Made by a program: the position numbers and the translations under genes
The notes under the pieces: generated by a model
What the model was told of the DNA's origin: nothing
The model's database searches: none
The model's input: the letters and a program-made list of their open reading frames with translations, nothing else
Shown: piece after piece, positions 31,950-37,633 of the stretch
How positions within the stretch are numbered: position 1 is the stretch's first letter
How the letters are laid out: each line of letters opens with the position of its first letter
Source: a virus
Virus record (IMG/VR): IMGVR_UViG_3300042376_000521
Location: 1 to 40,171 of that record
DNA length: 40,171 nucleotides
Strand: one strand, 5' to 3'

Positions 31950-32235
31950 TGAGACGCGCCTCGTCACCCGGCGCTCAGCGCGTGACCAGATCCACCTCGC
32001 GTGGAACTACCGCTGCGCCTACTGCGGCGATCCGCTCGGCCGCAGCCCGACCCTCGATCACGTTGTGCCCAAGGTCCACGGAGGCCTGACCGTGCGCGCA
32101 AACCTCGTCTCTTGCTGCCTGATGTGCAACAGCCAGAAAGGCCACAAACCATGGGTGGACTGGTATCGCCAGCAGCCGTTCTGGTCTGCCTTAGGCGAGT
32201 GGGCGATCGCGCGGTGGCTGCAGGATGGCGGCTAA
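31930..32235 (+). CDS. HNH endonuclease
   Basis: 101 residues with a complete HNH motif: Cys29-x2-Cys32 (CAYCGD), the Asp43-His44 pair (TLDHVVPKVHGG), and NLVSCCLMCNSQKG with the second zinc pair at 63/66 and the final Asn. The start is GTG 31930. Stand-alone HNH proteins in phages act as homing nucleases, restriction-like nickases or packaging cofactors. This one is far from the terminase on the linear map, so a homing or early role is more likely. Confidence 0.88.
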   Translation: MDQHHIDETRLVTRRSARDQIHLAWNYRCAYCGDPLGRSPTLDHVVPKVHGGLTVRANLVSCCLMCNSQKGHKPWVDWYRQQPFWSALGEWAIARWLQDGG

Positions 32236-32427
32236 TATTTGCGCTCTGTTGATCTTCGGATCTCAGTCGTCCGCTGCGCCCGGCAGCGGTGAGGTTGGCA
32301 CCTCGTGCGGACCAGCCACCGGGCACCCCAATTCAGGTAGATGACCCAAGCGTGAGACGCCTCAGGGACGCGCAGAGGCTTGGGCTCTATCTGCCCGATG
32401 CCGAGGCAGAGCGGGAACGCAGTCAGG

Positions 32428-32514
32428 TTACGGCAGGATCCTGCTGCACACCCACAGCGCAAGCAGGCACGTCACCCAATACTCGAGCACCAAGATCAGC
32501 ACGTCGTGCAGCAT
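32428..32514 (-). CDS. 28-residue hydrophobic peptide, coupled to the upstream gene
   Basis: The ATG overlaps the upstream stop (TGATG at 32512-32516 on the reverse strand). The product begins MLHDVLILVLEYWVTCLLAL and ends WVCSRILP, a single membrane helix. It would be the last gene of the leftward early operon. Small size makes it uncertain. The 190 bp after it (to the HNH stop) has frames open on both strands but none I can support. Confidence 0.35.
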   Translation of the reverse strand: MLHDVLILVLEYWVTCLLALWVCSRILP

Positions 32515-32687
32515 CAGCGCGCCAGCAGGTGGTCGAGATACAGCTCGGCTTGCCATAGGTCGCTCGAATACCGGCAGGTGCCACCGACGCAGCTGCGATA
32601 GTACAGCTCCCCGCCGGCATCAGGCTCAAGCGTTTCGATCCATCCGCCGTCACGATCGGTGCGGCTGATCACCTTCGGCTGGCTCAT
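32514..32687 (-). CDS. Small hypothetical protein
   Basis: 57 residues from ATG 32687. SQPKVISRTDRDGGWIETLE and ELYYRSCVGGTCRYSSDLWQ suggest a compact beta domain with two Cys, ending in a helix AELYLDHLLAR. No family known. It overlaps the upstream gene by 38 nt, so the start is less certain than its frame. Confidence 0.55.
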   Translation of the reverse strand: MSQPKVISRTDRDGGWIETLEPDAGGELYYRSCVGGTCRYSSDLWQAELYLDHLLAR

Positions 32688-32997
32688 AGATCTCGCACTT
32701 GGCCGCATAGCGACCACCGCTCTGTTTCGATTCTGGCAATGACATCTCACACCGATTGCGGTGCGTGTCCCAGTGCAGACAATCCCAGCACATGCGTTGG
32801 CCGCCAGCTGGGCGGATCGTCAGCAGCGCCGCTTCATAGATCTTCTGCGCCCGCAGAAACGCCTCCTGCAGGTGCACGGTGCCGGTGTCAGCTTCCAGCT
32901 GGTGCTCCGGCTTCGGTCCAAGGATCACCCGCGCGTGCCAGTTGCGATCGGAGCGACTGCACACCAGCAGCAGTCGGCCGGCGTGCAATCTGATCAC
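32650..32997 (-). CDS. Hypothetical protein with Cys-rich C-terminal motif
   Basis: 115 residues, GTG start overlapping the upstream stop by 4 nt (GTGA). The N-terminal part is beta-like (LHAGRLLLVCSRSDRNWHAR), then a helix LQEAFLRAQKIYEAALLTIR. The C-terminal third has CWDCLHWDTHRNRC and KCEIYEP, a C-x2-C-x10-C...C arrangement that could bind zinc. Unknown role. Confidence 0.6.
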   Translation of the reverse strand: MIRLHAGRLLLVCSRSDRNWHARVILGPKPEHQLEADTGTVHLQEAFLRAQKIYEAALLTIRPAGGQRMCWDCLHWDTHRNRCEMSLPESKQSGGRYAAKCEIYEPAEGDQPHRS

Positions 32998-33227
32998 TCC
33001 TCTTCTCCGTGACTCGGTAGGTGGTAGAGACGCTCGAGCTGCATTGAGGCAGGCTCGGGCTCACCATCGGTAACGTGTGCCGCCAGCGGATCTTCAGGGT
33101 TCGCCGCGGTAAACACTGCCGGCCAATGCAGTTCTTTCACCACCACCAAACTGGTGCGGGGGCTGCGCACCAAGATCCACAGCGCAAAACGCTCGATCGG
33201 GCTCAGGCCGGGAAGGTATGGCATCAT
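32994..33227 (-). CDS. Small hypothetical protein
   Basis: 77 residues from the ATG pair at 33227-33222, which overlaps the stop of the DUF3310-like gene. MMPYLPGLSPIERFALWILV, then RSPRTSLVVVKELHWPAVFT is helix then strand; the C-terminus is acidic and polar. No function recognised. Confidence 0.55.
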   Translation of the reverse strand: MMPYLPGLSPIERFALWILVRSPRTSLVVVKELHWPAVFTAANPEDPLAAHVTDGEPEPASMQLERLYHLPSHGEEE

Positions 33228-33436
33228 CCCTCCAGTTTGGCGAGTAGGCGGCGTAGATACCACTGCGCTTTGGCCAGCGACACCGCCTCACCCTTATGAC
33301 GCTCGCGCCAGGTGTATTTGATGATGTTGCCCTTGCAGTAGCCGCGGAACTCCTCGGGCGTCAGGGCAGCCTCGATTGTATCGATGCACTCAATGCCACC
33401 CTGCCGGTAGTGGTCCGGGTTGATCTGGTCGCTCAT
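33224..33436 (-). CDS. DUF3310-like protein (nucleotide kinase-associated family)
   Basis: 70 residues from ATG 33436. NPDHYRQGGIECIDTIEAAL, EEFRGYCKGNIIKYTWRER and KAQWYLRRLLAKLEG fit the DUF3310 pattern (NPxHY, ExID, GxxKGNxIKYxxR, KAxWYLxRL), a small helical family widespread in phages and sometimes annotated as nucleotide kinase. The biochemical role is unproven. It is coupled to both neighbours by 4-nt overlaps. Confidence 0.88.
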   Translation of the reverse strand: MSDQINPDHYRQGGIECIDTIEAALTPEEFRGYCKGNIIKYTWRERHKGEAVSLAKAQWYLRRLLAKLEG

Positions 33437-33630
33437 GCCGCCACCTGCTGCTCTGCGTTCTTCCAGCGTTTGCGGTTCACGATGTCGCAAACGTGAGCCA
33501 CCGAGATGCCATAGGTGATCGAAATGCTCAGCATCGTCTCCCCCTTGGCGTGGAGCTGACGGATCTCAACCGCGTTCTGCGGCGTCAGCACGGCAGTGCC
33601 AGGGATGTGGCCAGCTTTGAAGGTGCTCAT
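33433..33630 (-). CDS. Small helix-turn-helix DNA-binding protein
   Basis: 65 residues from ATG 33630. The segment LTPQNAVEIRQLHAKGETML, SISITYGISVAHVCDIVNRK, RWK forms a Hin/sigma-region-4-like HTH with the helix2-turn-helix3 at ITYGISVAHVCDIV. Such proteins are often phage early regulators or HNH-associated DNA binders. Coupled on both sides (4-nt overlaps). Confidence 0.72.
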   Translation of the reverse strand: MSTFKAGHIPGTAVLTPQNAVEIRQLHAKGETMLSISITYGISVAHVCDIVNRKRWKNAEQQVAA

Positions 33631-33920
33631 GCCCACTTCTCCCCCAGCAGCTGTGCACGGCAGACCTGGATCGCCTGCTGCGCGTTCTTCTGCGTCATCA
33701 CCGACTCGGTTGCATCCATAGCGCGCACCACGCGGTCGAGCAGATCTGGGTAGTAGGTGTCGCGGAAGTTGGCGGCCAGATCGCGGCAAAACTCCTCCCA
33801 CAGCCCGGTGTAGGTGCTGCGTAGTGGATGGCCATAAGGCAGCTGATCGCGACCGCTGCGTTCGTAGAGCGCGTCCATCATGTCAGCGCGTTGCTGATCC
33901 AGAAACGTGGCAGTCGTCAT
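33627..33920 (-). CDS. Hypothetical helical protein
   Basis: 97 residues, mostly helical: TTATFLDQQRADMMDALYER, TYTGLWEEFCRDLAANFRDT, LLDRVVRAMDATESVMTQKN. Unknown function. Start ATG 33920 overlaps the upstream stop; its own stop overlaps the HTH gene. Confidence 0.65.
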   Translation of the reverse strand: MTTATFLDQQRADMMDALYERSGRDQLPYGHPLRSTYTGLWEEFCRDLAANFRDTYYPDLLDRVVRAMDATESVMTQKNAQQAIQVCRAQLLGEKWA

Positions 33921-34105
33921 GTGTCGAGTAAGTGGCGGACGTGTAGCAGCTCAGCGCAAAGCAGCTCGGTGCGTGGCACGCTGCGCAGCTGGTCGATTCT
34001 GATGTCAATCAGCTGCTGTAGGCGCTCGCGTTCATCCTGCCTGCCTTGCCGATAAGCGCCGGTATCGCTGAGCAGCTGCTCGAGGCGGTGACGGATGTCG
34101 CTCAC
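33917..34105 (-). CDS. Small coiled helical protein
   Basis: 62 residues from GTG 34105, overlapping the upstream stop (GTGA). Almost entirely helical and charged (SDIRHRLEQLLSDTGAYRQG, ERERLQQLIDIRIDQL, TELLCAELLHVRHLL). No function recognised. Confidence 0.6.
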   Translation of the reverse strand: MSDIRHRLEQLLSDTGAYRQGRQDERERLQQLIDIRIDQLRSVPRTELLCAELLHVRHLLDT

Positions 34106-34338
34106 ACCACCTCCACCGTGGCGCCAGGCCAGCGGGCTTGCGCGTACCGGATCGCGTGCCGCTTCGATTCCGCGCGCGTGATCCAAGTCATCGGCTGAGC
34201 GCCCTGCGGGTAGATCAGCAGCTTGAACTCCTTTGTGCGCGCCTTCGGCTTCGGCCGGCTGATGCCGTCGCCGTGCTGGCTGGTGGGTAGGTCTTCGCGC
34301 CATTGCCAAGGCAGCATGGCGCCAACAACGTCATTCAT
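34102..34338 (-). CDS. Small hypothetical protein
   Basis: 78 residues from ATG 34338 (an alternative ATG at 34353 adds five residues). MNDVVGAMLPWQWREDLPTS is followed by a basic stretch SRPKPKARTKEFKLLIYPQG and WITRAESKRHAIRYAQARWP. The last part resembles small phage proteins that carry an ESKRxAIRYAQxRWP helix. Function unknown; possibly nucleic acid binding given the charge. Confidence 0.6.
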   Translation of the reverse strand: MNDVVGAMLPWQWREDLPTSQHGDGISRPKPKARTKEFKLLIYPQGAQPMTWITRAESKRHAIRYAQARWPGATVEVV

Positions 34339-34492
34339 AGGTGTCGGTTTCAAAGTTGAGCCATTCGATCTCAGACCACCACGGCAACCAAGACTCGGCG
34401 GCGATGGCCTTGGCTTCGGTCAAGCTGGAAGCCTCCACGCACTCGAATACGTTGGCGGCTTTGATGGTGAAGTAAAAGCGGCGGTCAGTCAT
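34331..34492 (-). CDS. Small hypothetical protein (53 residues)
   Basis: MTDRRFYFTIKAANVFECVE, ASSLTEAKAIAAESWLPWWS, EIEWLNFETD: a beta-alpha-beta pattern like a tiny ferredoxin-type fold. It overlaps the stop of the first paralogous gene by 8 nt and the next gene by 8 nt, the same arrangement seen after the second paralogue at 35254. Confidence 0.6.
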   Translation of the reverse strand: MTDRRFYFTIKAANVFECVEASSLTEAKAIAAESWLPWWSEIEWLNFETDTYE

Positions 34493-34817
34493 CGAGCTGC
34501 TCCAGTGCGCGGCGGATCAGTGCGTGCTCATCAGCAGTGAGCAGTGTGATGGGGTTTGGGTAATCCGGCCCTGGTGCGTGCTTCAACGCTTCCAGCGCCT
34601 GCTCCTTCAAGCTCGGCGGCTTGGGGCGGCGATACAGGTGCAGATTTTGGCCAGGTAGCTCGCCAAAGTTTGCAGCAGTCCAAACACAGCACGCATCCAG
34701 CTCTTGGTCTGCGCCCCATTGGGCGGCTTGACGGGCTAGGTCGTATTTAGTGGTGTGAACTTGCATCCACTGCTCAATCAGTTCTGGCGGTGGGGTGATG
34801 GGGTGCTGGTTAGTCAT
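34485..34817 (-). CDS. Paralogous early protein, copy 1 (HPITP...AAQWGADQELDACC family)
   Basis: 110 residues. MTNQHPITPPPELIEQWMQ opens it, then AAQWGADQELDACCVWTAAN, RRPKPPSLKEQALEALK and a C-terminal ALIRRALEQLDD. The protein at 35247-35591 shares these blocks almost exactly but differs in the middle. I recall many copies of this family in cyanophages, function unknown; the Cys-Cys and WGADQE core is the constant part. It overlaps the upstream gene by 4 nt (ATGA). Confidence 0.7.
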   Translation of the reverse strand: MTNQHPITPPPELIEQWMQVHTTKYDLARQAAQWGADQELDACCVWTAANFGELPGQNLHLYRRPKPPSLKEQALEALKHAPGPDYPNPITLLTADEHALIRRALEQLDD

Positions 34818-35005
34818 TCGTTGTCGGAGTAGTTTGGGTAGCAGAACAGTTTCTCGATGCGCTCGAACTCGATGTCAAACTGCTCAGCCATTTCAAACGG
34901 GGTGCTGTTAGCGTCTGAGGCTACGTATGCAAGGTCTACACAAGTCACCTCTTTGAGTTTCTCAAGGATGAAGCAGCGGAGAGCTCGCTTGTGCTCGAGT
35001 TTCAC
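34814..35005 (-). CDS. Small hypothetical protein
   Basis: 63 residues from GTG 35005, supported by GGAGG about 7 nt upstream on the reverse strand. KLEHKRALRCFILEKLKEVT, CVDLAYVASDANSTPFEMAE and FERIEKLFCYPNYSDNE are mostly helical and could include a degenerate HTH. The gene starts inside the relic third copy of the paralogous family. Confidence 0.6.
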   Translation of the reverse strand: MKLEHKRALRCFILEKLKEVTCVDLAYVASDANSTPFEMAEQFDIEFERIEKLFCYPNYSDNE

Positions 35006-35051
35006 TCAATGCCCTCCAATTCGGTGGCGATGGGGTGATGGGGTGGGTCAT
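34962..35051 (-). pseudogene. Truncated third copy of the HPITP paralogue start
   Basis: A 29-codon frame beginning MTHPITPSPPNWRALSE with the same start block as the paralogues at 34817 and 35591 (CACCCCATCACCCC on the reverse strand in all three). After about nine residues the similarity ends. It looks like a recombination or deletion remnant over which a new gene start (35005) has formed. Confidence 0.5.
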
Positions 35052-35254
35052 TGCTCGGTCTCCTGCTCTAATTGGGAAGCGATCTTGTCAGCCCACGCCA
35101 TCAGATCACGAACGCGAACCATCTGGCTGCCATCTTCAGGACCTTCAATGACACGCCAATGGTATGACGAGGTGTCCCTGATGGCGTTCTCTATGACAGC
35201 GCGAATCAGTTGAGCGCTAGTGGCGTGAAATTCTTGAAGCTTGGAATCAGTCAT
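35048..35254 (-). CDS. Small hypothetical protein
   Basis: 68 residues from ATG 35254, overlapping the second paralogue's stop by 8 nt. MTDSKLQEFHATSAQLIRAV, IENAIRDTSSYHWRVIEGPE, RVRDLMAWADKIASQLE: helical. Unknown function. Its start context (GATGACTGA) matches that of the gene following the first paralogue, so gene-pair duplication is likely. Confidence 0.6.
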   Translation of the reverse strand: MTDSKLQEFHATSAQLIRAVIENAIRDTSSYHWRVIEGPEDGSQMVRVRDLMAWADKIASQLEQETEQ

Positions 35255-35591
35255 CGAGTTGCTCCAAGGCGCGGCGGATGACTGCCATGGCCGTTTGATC
35301 ATCCGTACCTGCTTCAACAACGGCCCAAGCCTGTAGTGCTCGATCCTTCAAGCTCGGCGGCTTGGGGCGGCGGGCGGTACGAAGATCTTCTACAGCCTCG
35401 TGTTCGTATTTGAACCACCCTTCGCTGACCAGCCACTCACAGCACGCATCCAGCTCTTGGTCGGCGCCCCATTGGGCGGCTTTGGCGCAAACAGAGAAGA
35501 ACCAGCGTGGAGATGATTTGATTTCTTCTCCGTCTTCATAGCACCATTTGCTCACCAGCTCCCGTGACGGGGTGATGGGGTGCTCAGTCAT
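35247..35591 (-). CDS. Paralogous early protein, copy 2
   Basis: 114 residues from ATG 35591. MTEHPITPSRELVSKWCYED, then AKAAQWGADQELDACCEWLV, ARRPKPPSLKDRALQAWAV and IRRALEQLDD. It shares the N-terminal, central and C-terminal blocks with the protein at 34485-34817, with DNA nearly identical over the SLK and AAQWGADQELDACC regions. The conserved ends with a variable middle suggest a common scaffold with changing specificity, but the function is unknown. Confidence 0.7.
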   Translation of the reverse strand: MTEHPITPSRELVSKWCYEDGEEIKSSPRWFFSVCAKAAQWGADQELDACCEWLVSEGWFKYEHEAVEDLRTARRPKPPSLKDRALQAWAVVEAGTDDQTAMAVIRRALEQLDD

Positions 35592-35715
35592 GCCGCACCA
35601 CCTGCTGCGTGCCGGAGTGGGTGGGCTGGTGGTGAGCACCGGATTCAATGCCGATCATGGCGAACACGGCCGCGGCGATCAGCAGGCAGATGGCGTTGTT
35701 GATGTGGTTGATCAT
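35584..35715 (-). CDS. Small single-span membrane protein
   Basis: 43 residues from ATG 35715. MINHINNAICLLIAAAVFAM has one membrane helix, followed by a polar His-rich tail (GAHHQPTHSGTQQVVRHD). It overlaps both neighbours (4 nt upstream, 8 nt downstream). Together with the upstream membrane-HTH protein it may form a membrane unit; that is inference. Confidence 0.55.
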   Translation of the reverse strand: MINHINNAICLLIAAAVFAMIGIESGAHHQPTHSGTQQVVRHD

Positions 35716-35906
35716 GATGCGAGCGCCTGACGGACGCGGTGACGGGTGGTGTTGAGGCGAGTGGCGATCTGTCGCTGGCTGAGACCCGTGCGACGCAGGA
35801 TGCGAACGCGGCGAGTTTCTGATGCGGTCAACCAGTCGATCACTGCCACTACGAACAGCAGCGGCAGGATCAGCTTCCAGATCACCAGCAGGGTTGCGGT
35901 GAGCAT
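35712..35906 (-). CDS. Membrane-anchored helix-turn-helix protein, first gene of the leftward early operon
   Basis: 64 residues from ATG 35906. One membrane segment at about 3-24 (TATLLVIWKLILPLLFVVAV) leads through WLTASETRRVRILRRT into a C-terminal HTH, GLSQRQIATRLNTTRHRVRQ. The HTH resembles Hin/resolvase-type DNA-binding helices. A DNA-binding domain tethered to the membrane could link phage DNA to the host envelope or sense membrane state. A candidate promoter with GTATTGTG lies about 33 nt upstream. Confidence 0.65.
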   Translation of the reverse strand: MLTATLLVIWKLILPLLFVVAVIDWLTASETRRVRILRRTGLSQRQIATRLNTTRHRVRQALAS

Positions 35907-35938
35907 GGCTGTGTTGCGGTGCCCGGTTGGGCGTCCCC

Positions 35939-36000
35939 GTATTGTGCCCTGCCCGCGGTTCACCCCGCCAACCGCTGTGACAGTTCTTCACACTGCGTTG
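35939..36000. promoter_or_regulatory. Control region of the leftward early operon
   Basis: GTATTGTGCC at 35939 nearly matches GTATTGTGGCC at 38491, the operator-like site before the recombination operon; on the reverse strand both read CACAATAC and may contain the -10. ACCCCGCCAAC at 35962-35972 matches 31659-31669. TGTGA-N7-TCACA at 35976-35992 is a dyad, followed by CGTTGCTACC. The shared parts suggest common regulators for at least three early promoters. Confidence 0.4.
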
Positions 36001-36215
36001 CTACCCACGGCCAGCTCCACCGGCACGCGCAGCACAGGCATGGACTTGCCGCGGCCGCGCGACCAGCCGATCACCGCCACGCTCACGGGCAGTTCCACCG
36101 TGTACCAGACGTGCCCGCAACCCACACACCGCCGTTGCCGCGTGATCTGATGCGATTCCTTGCCGTTGGTACACAGCGCTCTAATCTCATCACCACCGCA
36201 ACGCGGGCAATCCAT
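35988..36215 (-). CDS. Zinc-ribbon protein, NrdR-N-like
   Basis: 75 residues from ATG 36215, where the zinc ribbon begins. MDCPRCGGDEIRALCTNGKE, then ITRQRRCVGCGHVWYTVELP holds Cys3-x2-Cys6 and Cys30-x2-Cys33. This matches the N-terminal zinc ribbon of NrdR (CPxCG, IRRRRxCxxCG, F/WxTxE), which binds DNA, but lacks the ATP-cone. The C-terminus is a short strand-rich extension (VAVIGWSRGRGK). It may be a phage transcription regulator. It is divergent from the NblA-like gene with a 36-bp gap. Confidence 0.7.
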   Translation of the reverse strand: MDCPRCGGDEIRALCTNGKESHQITRQRRCVGCGHVWYTVELPVSVAVIGWSRGRGKSMPVLRVPVELAVGSNAV

Positions 36216-36251
36216 AGGTATCCTGCAGAAGTACACCACCACTATGGCACC

Positions 36252-36476
36252 ATGAACTTCGGGCAGTGGATGGCTGTCGAGCTATCAGCAGAACAGCAGT
36301 TCGAGATCGAAAAACAAGCCCGCGCCTTGCTTCAGAGCAAAGACGCGGGCGCTTTGGCTGCAGCTCTCCTCAAACAGACCTGCTACCAGCAGCAGCTGCT
36401 GCAGCAGGCCGTCAACGAGATCGCTCGCCTTGAATGCGAGCTGATGGGCTTCCCTAGAACAGATCGGCCTCGGTGA
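36252..36476 (+). CDS. NblA-like small helical protein (tentative)
   Basis: 74 residues from ATG 36252; upstream in-frame starts overlap the Zn-ribbon gene. MNFGQWMAVELSAEQQFEIE, KQARALLQSKDAGALAAALL and a final helix QQQLLQQAVNEIARLECEL form two helices. The (L)S-x-EQQF-x-I start, an acidic turn and LxxxLxxQ...LL pattern resemble cyanobacterial NblA, a phycobilisome-degradation adaptor also carried by some cyanophages, and NblA-like proteins of picocyanobacteria. NblA's C-terminal motif is not evident, so this is tentative. If right, the phage would dismantle host light-harvesting antennae to release amino acids or shift energy flow. It is convergent with, and overlaps, the gene at 36454. 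Confidence 0.45.
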   Translation: MNFGQWMAVELSAEQQFEIEKQARALLQSKDAGALAAALLKQTCYQQQLLQQAVNEIARLECELMGFPRTDRPR

Positions 36477-36780
36477 ACTCGCTCACCACGCCATCGGTTG
36501 CAGTGGCCAGGCTCTGAGCGGCGCTCTGTGCGGTCACAGGCGGCACCCAGTCACGCGGCGGCTGAGCCACAGCACTCACATACGCCAGCCCCTTCTGGCT
36601 GGTCTTCTTCCATCCGCTGATCGGCACCTGTACCGAGCCGTACTGATCCGGCGTCTGGCTGAGCACGAAAGCACAGAAGGCGTCTAGCTCCTCCACTTTT
36701 ACATTCATCATCCCGCTGAAATCGACCTTGCTCTCGGGCTTGGTGCTTTTAAAAATGCTCAGATTTAGCTTGAAGGTCAT
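36454..36780 (-). CDS. Possible ssDNA-binding protein of the recombination module
   Basis: 108 residues. The N-terminal part reads as beta strands (TFKLNLSIFKSTKPESKVDF, YGSVQVPISGWKKTSQKGLA, YVSAVAQPP), then a disordered linker and an acidic, aromatic end EFTEADLF. That ending resembles the acidic hook of SSB proteins. It is the last gene of the exonuclease-annealase operon, a usual place for a phage SSB. No clear OB-fold family match by eye. Confidence 0.45.
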   Translation of the reverse strand: MTFKLNLSIFKSTKPESKVDFSGMMNVKVEELDAFCAFVLSQTPDQYGSVQVPISGWKKTSQKGLAYVSAVAQPPRDWVPPVTAQSAAQSLATATDGVVSEFTEADLF

Positions 36781-36783
36781 CGG

Positions 36784-36969
36784 TCAATCGTGGGTAATGG
36801 TGTTGGCCTGTTCGTATTGCTCCACCTCGGCCAGTGGGTAGAGCACGAATCCAGGTGTGCGGAAATAGGTAGGACCTTTGCCCGCCTTACGCCATCGCAT
36901 CAGCGTGTCAGGGTGCAAGCCCCATCGCTTCGCCAGTTGAGGCGCTGTCAAATACTCAGAAGAGCTCAT
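36784..36969 (-). CDS. Excisionase/AlpA-type helix-turn-helix protein
   Basis: 61 residues from ATG 36969, which overlaps the RecT-like stop by 14 nt. YLTAPQLAKRWGLHPDTLMR, WRKAGKGPTYFRTPGFVLYP and LAEVEQYEQ match the MerR-like winged HTH of AlpA/Xis family proteins (HTH_17). With no integrase seen, a role as transcription regulator of the early region is more likely than excision. Confidence 0.85.
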   Translation of the reverse strand: MSSSEYLTAPQLAKRWGLHPDTLMRWRKAGKGPTYFRTPGFVLYPLAEVEQYEQANTITHD

Positions 36970-37633
36970 CCTGATCAACCTCCTCTGTGACGACAACAGG
37001 CGTAGGAGCTGGTGCCGGTTGAGCAATGGCAGCATTCAGATCCGCCACGCTGGTCTCGGTCACCGTGACGGGCTCCACGTCGACCACCTCCTCTTGGCTT
37101 TGCATCCCAAGCAGCAGATCGCTGGCATACAGACGGCCCCAAAAGGCCGCGGCCCGGTAGCGGATCATCAACTCGGGCATCGTCACCCACTTTGATCCCG
37201 ATTTCGTGGCCCAGCCCTCTTTGCGGGCCATGGCCATCGTGATCGTCGGGCCCTTCAATTCCTGCTTGCTGGCGAGGTCAGTAGCGACCGCATAGCAGGC
37301 CAGGCTGTCGCCTTCACCGCTAATCTCAAACCGCAATGGGCTGAACCGGCCGCAGCCATTGACCATCGCAATGATGAAACTGCTGCTCCAACTGGGGCGG
37401 CCGTGGATCACGTGCAGGTGCTGCATTGCCAAGAAGGGGCTGATGCCCATCCGGTTGGCGATCTCAAGCGCTACCAGGCAGTTGGCAAAACCCTGCTGCC
37501 CTTGGAACTGAGGCGGGATAAGCGTACTGCTGGCCAGTGCCTTGGCGATCCGTTGGGCATCCTCGAATGCTTGGATGCCGCTGAACACTGAGCCACCGGG
37601 CTGCGTGGTGGCTAGGGCTGTGGTCTGTTCCAT
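36956..37633 (-). CDS. RecT-like single-strand annealing protein
   Basis: 225 residues from ATG 37633; the longer upstream frame overlaps the exonuclease. FEDAQRIAKALASSTLIPPQ, NCLVALEIANRMGISPFLAM, QHLHVIHGRPSWSSSFIIAM and the later ARKEGWATKSGSKWVTMPEL, MIRYRAAAFWGRLYASDLL match the RecT family core. The acidic, Pro/Val-rich C-terminus ends DQDELF. It anneals resected strands after the exonuclease cuts, driving recombination-dependent replication or mosaic exchange. Start overlaps the exonuclease stop (TGATG). Confidence 0.88.
   Translation of the reverse strand: MEQTTALATTQPGGSVFSGIQAFEDAQRIAKALASSTLIPPQFQGQQGFANCLVALEIANRMGISPFLAMQHLHVIHGRPSWSSSFIIAMVNGCGRFSPLRFEISGEGDSLACYAVATDLASKQELKGPTITMAMARKEGWATKSGSKWVTMPELMIRYRAAAFWGRLYASDLLLGMQSQEEVVDVEPVTVTETSVADLNAAIAQPAPAPTPVVVTEEVDQDELF

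Noticed and set aside
32236-32558. Overlapping open frames on both strands after the HNH gene
   Set aside because: Neither the rightward frame (VDDPSVRRLRDAQRLGLYLP) nor the leftward one (LRVPEASHAWVIYLN) has a good start or a known family, and each is the other's shadow; only the short coupled ORF at 32428-32514 is kept, with low confidence.
36784-36969. Excisionase-like gene as evidence for lysogeny
   Set aside because: No integrase, CI-like repressor or att-like repeat was found; AlpA-type HTH proteins also act as plain regulators.
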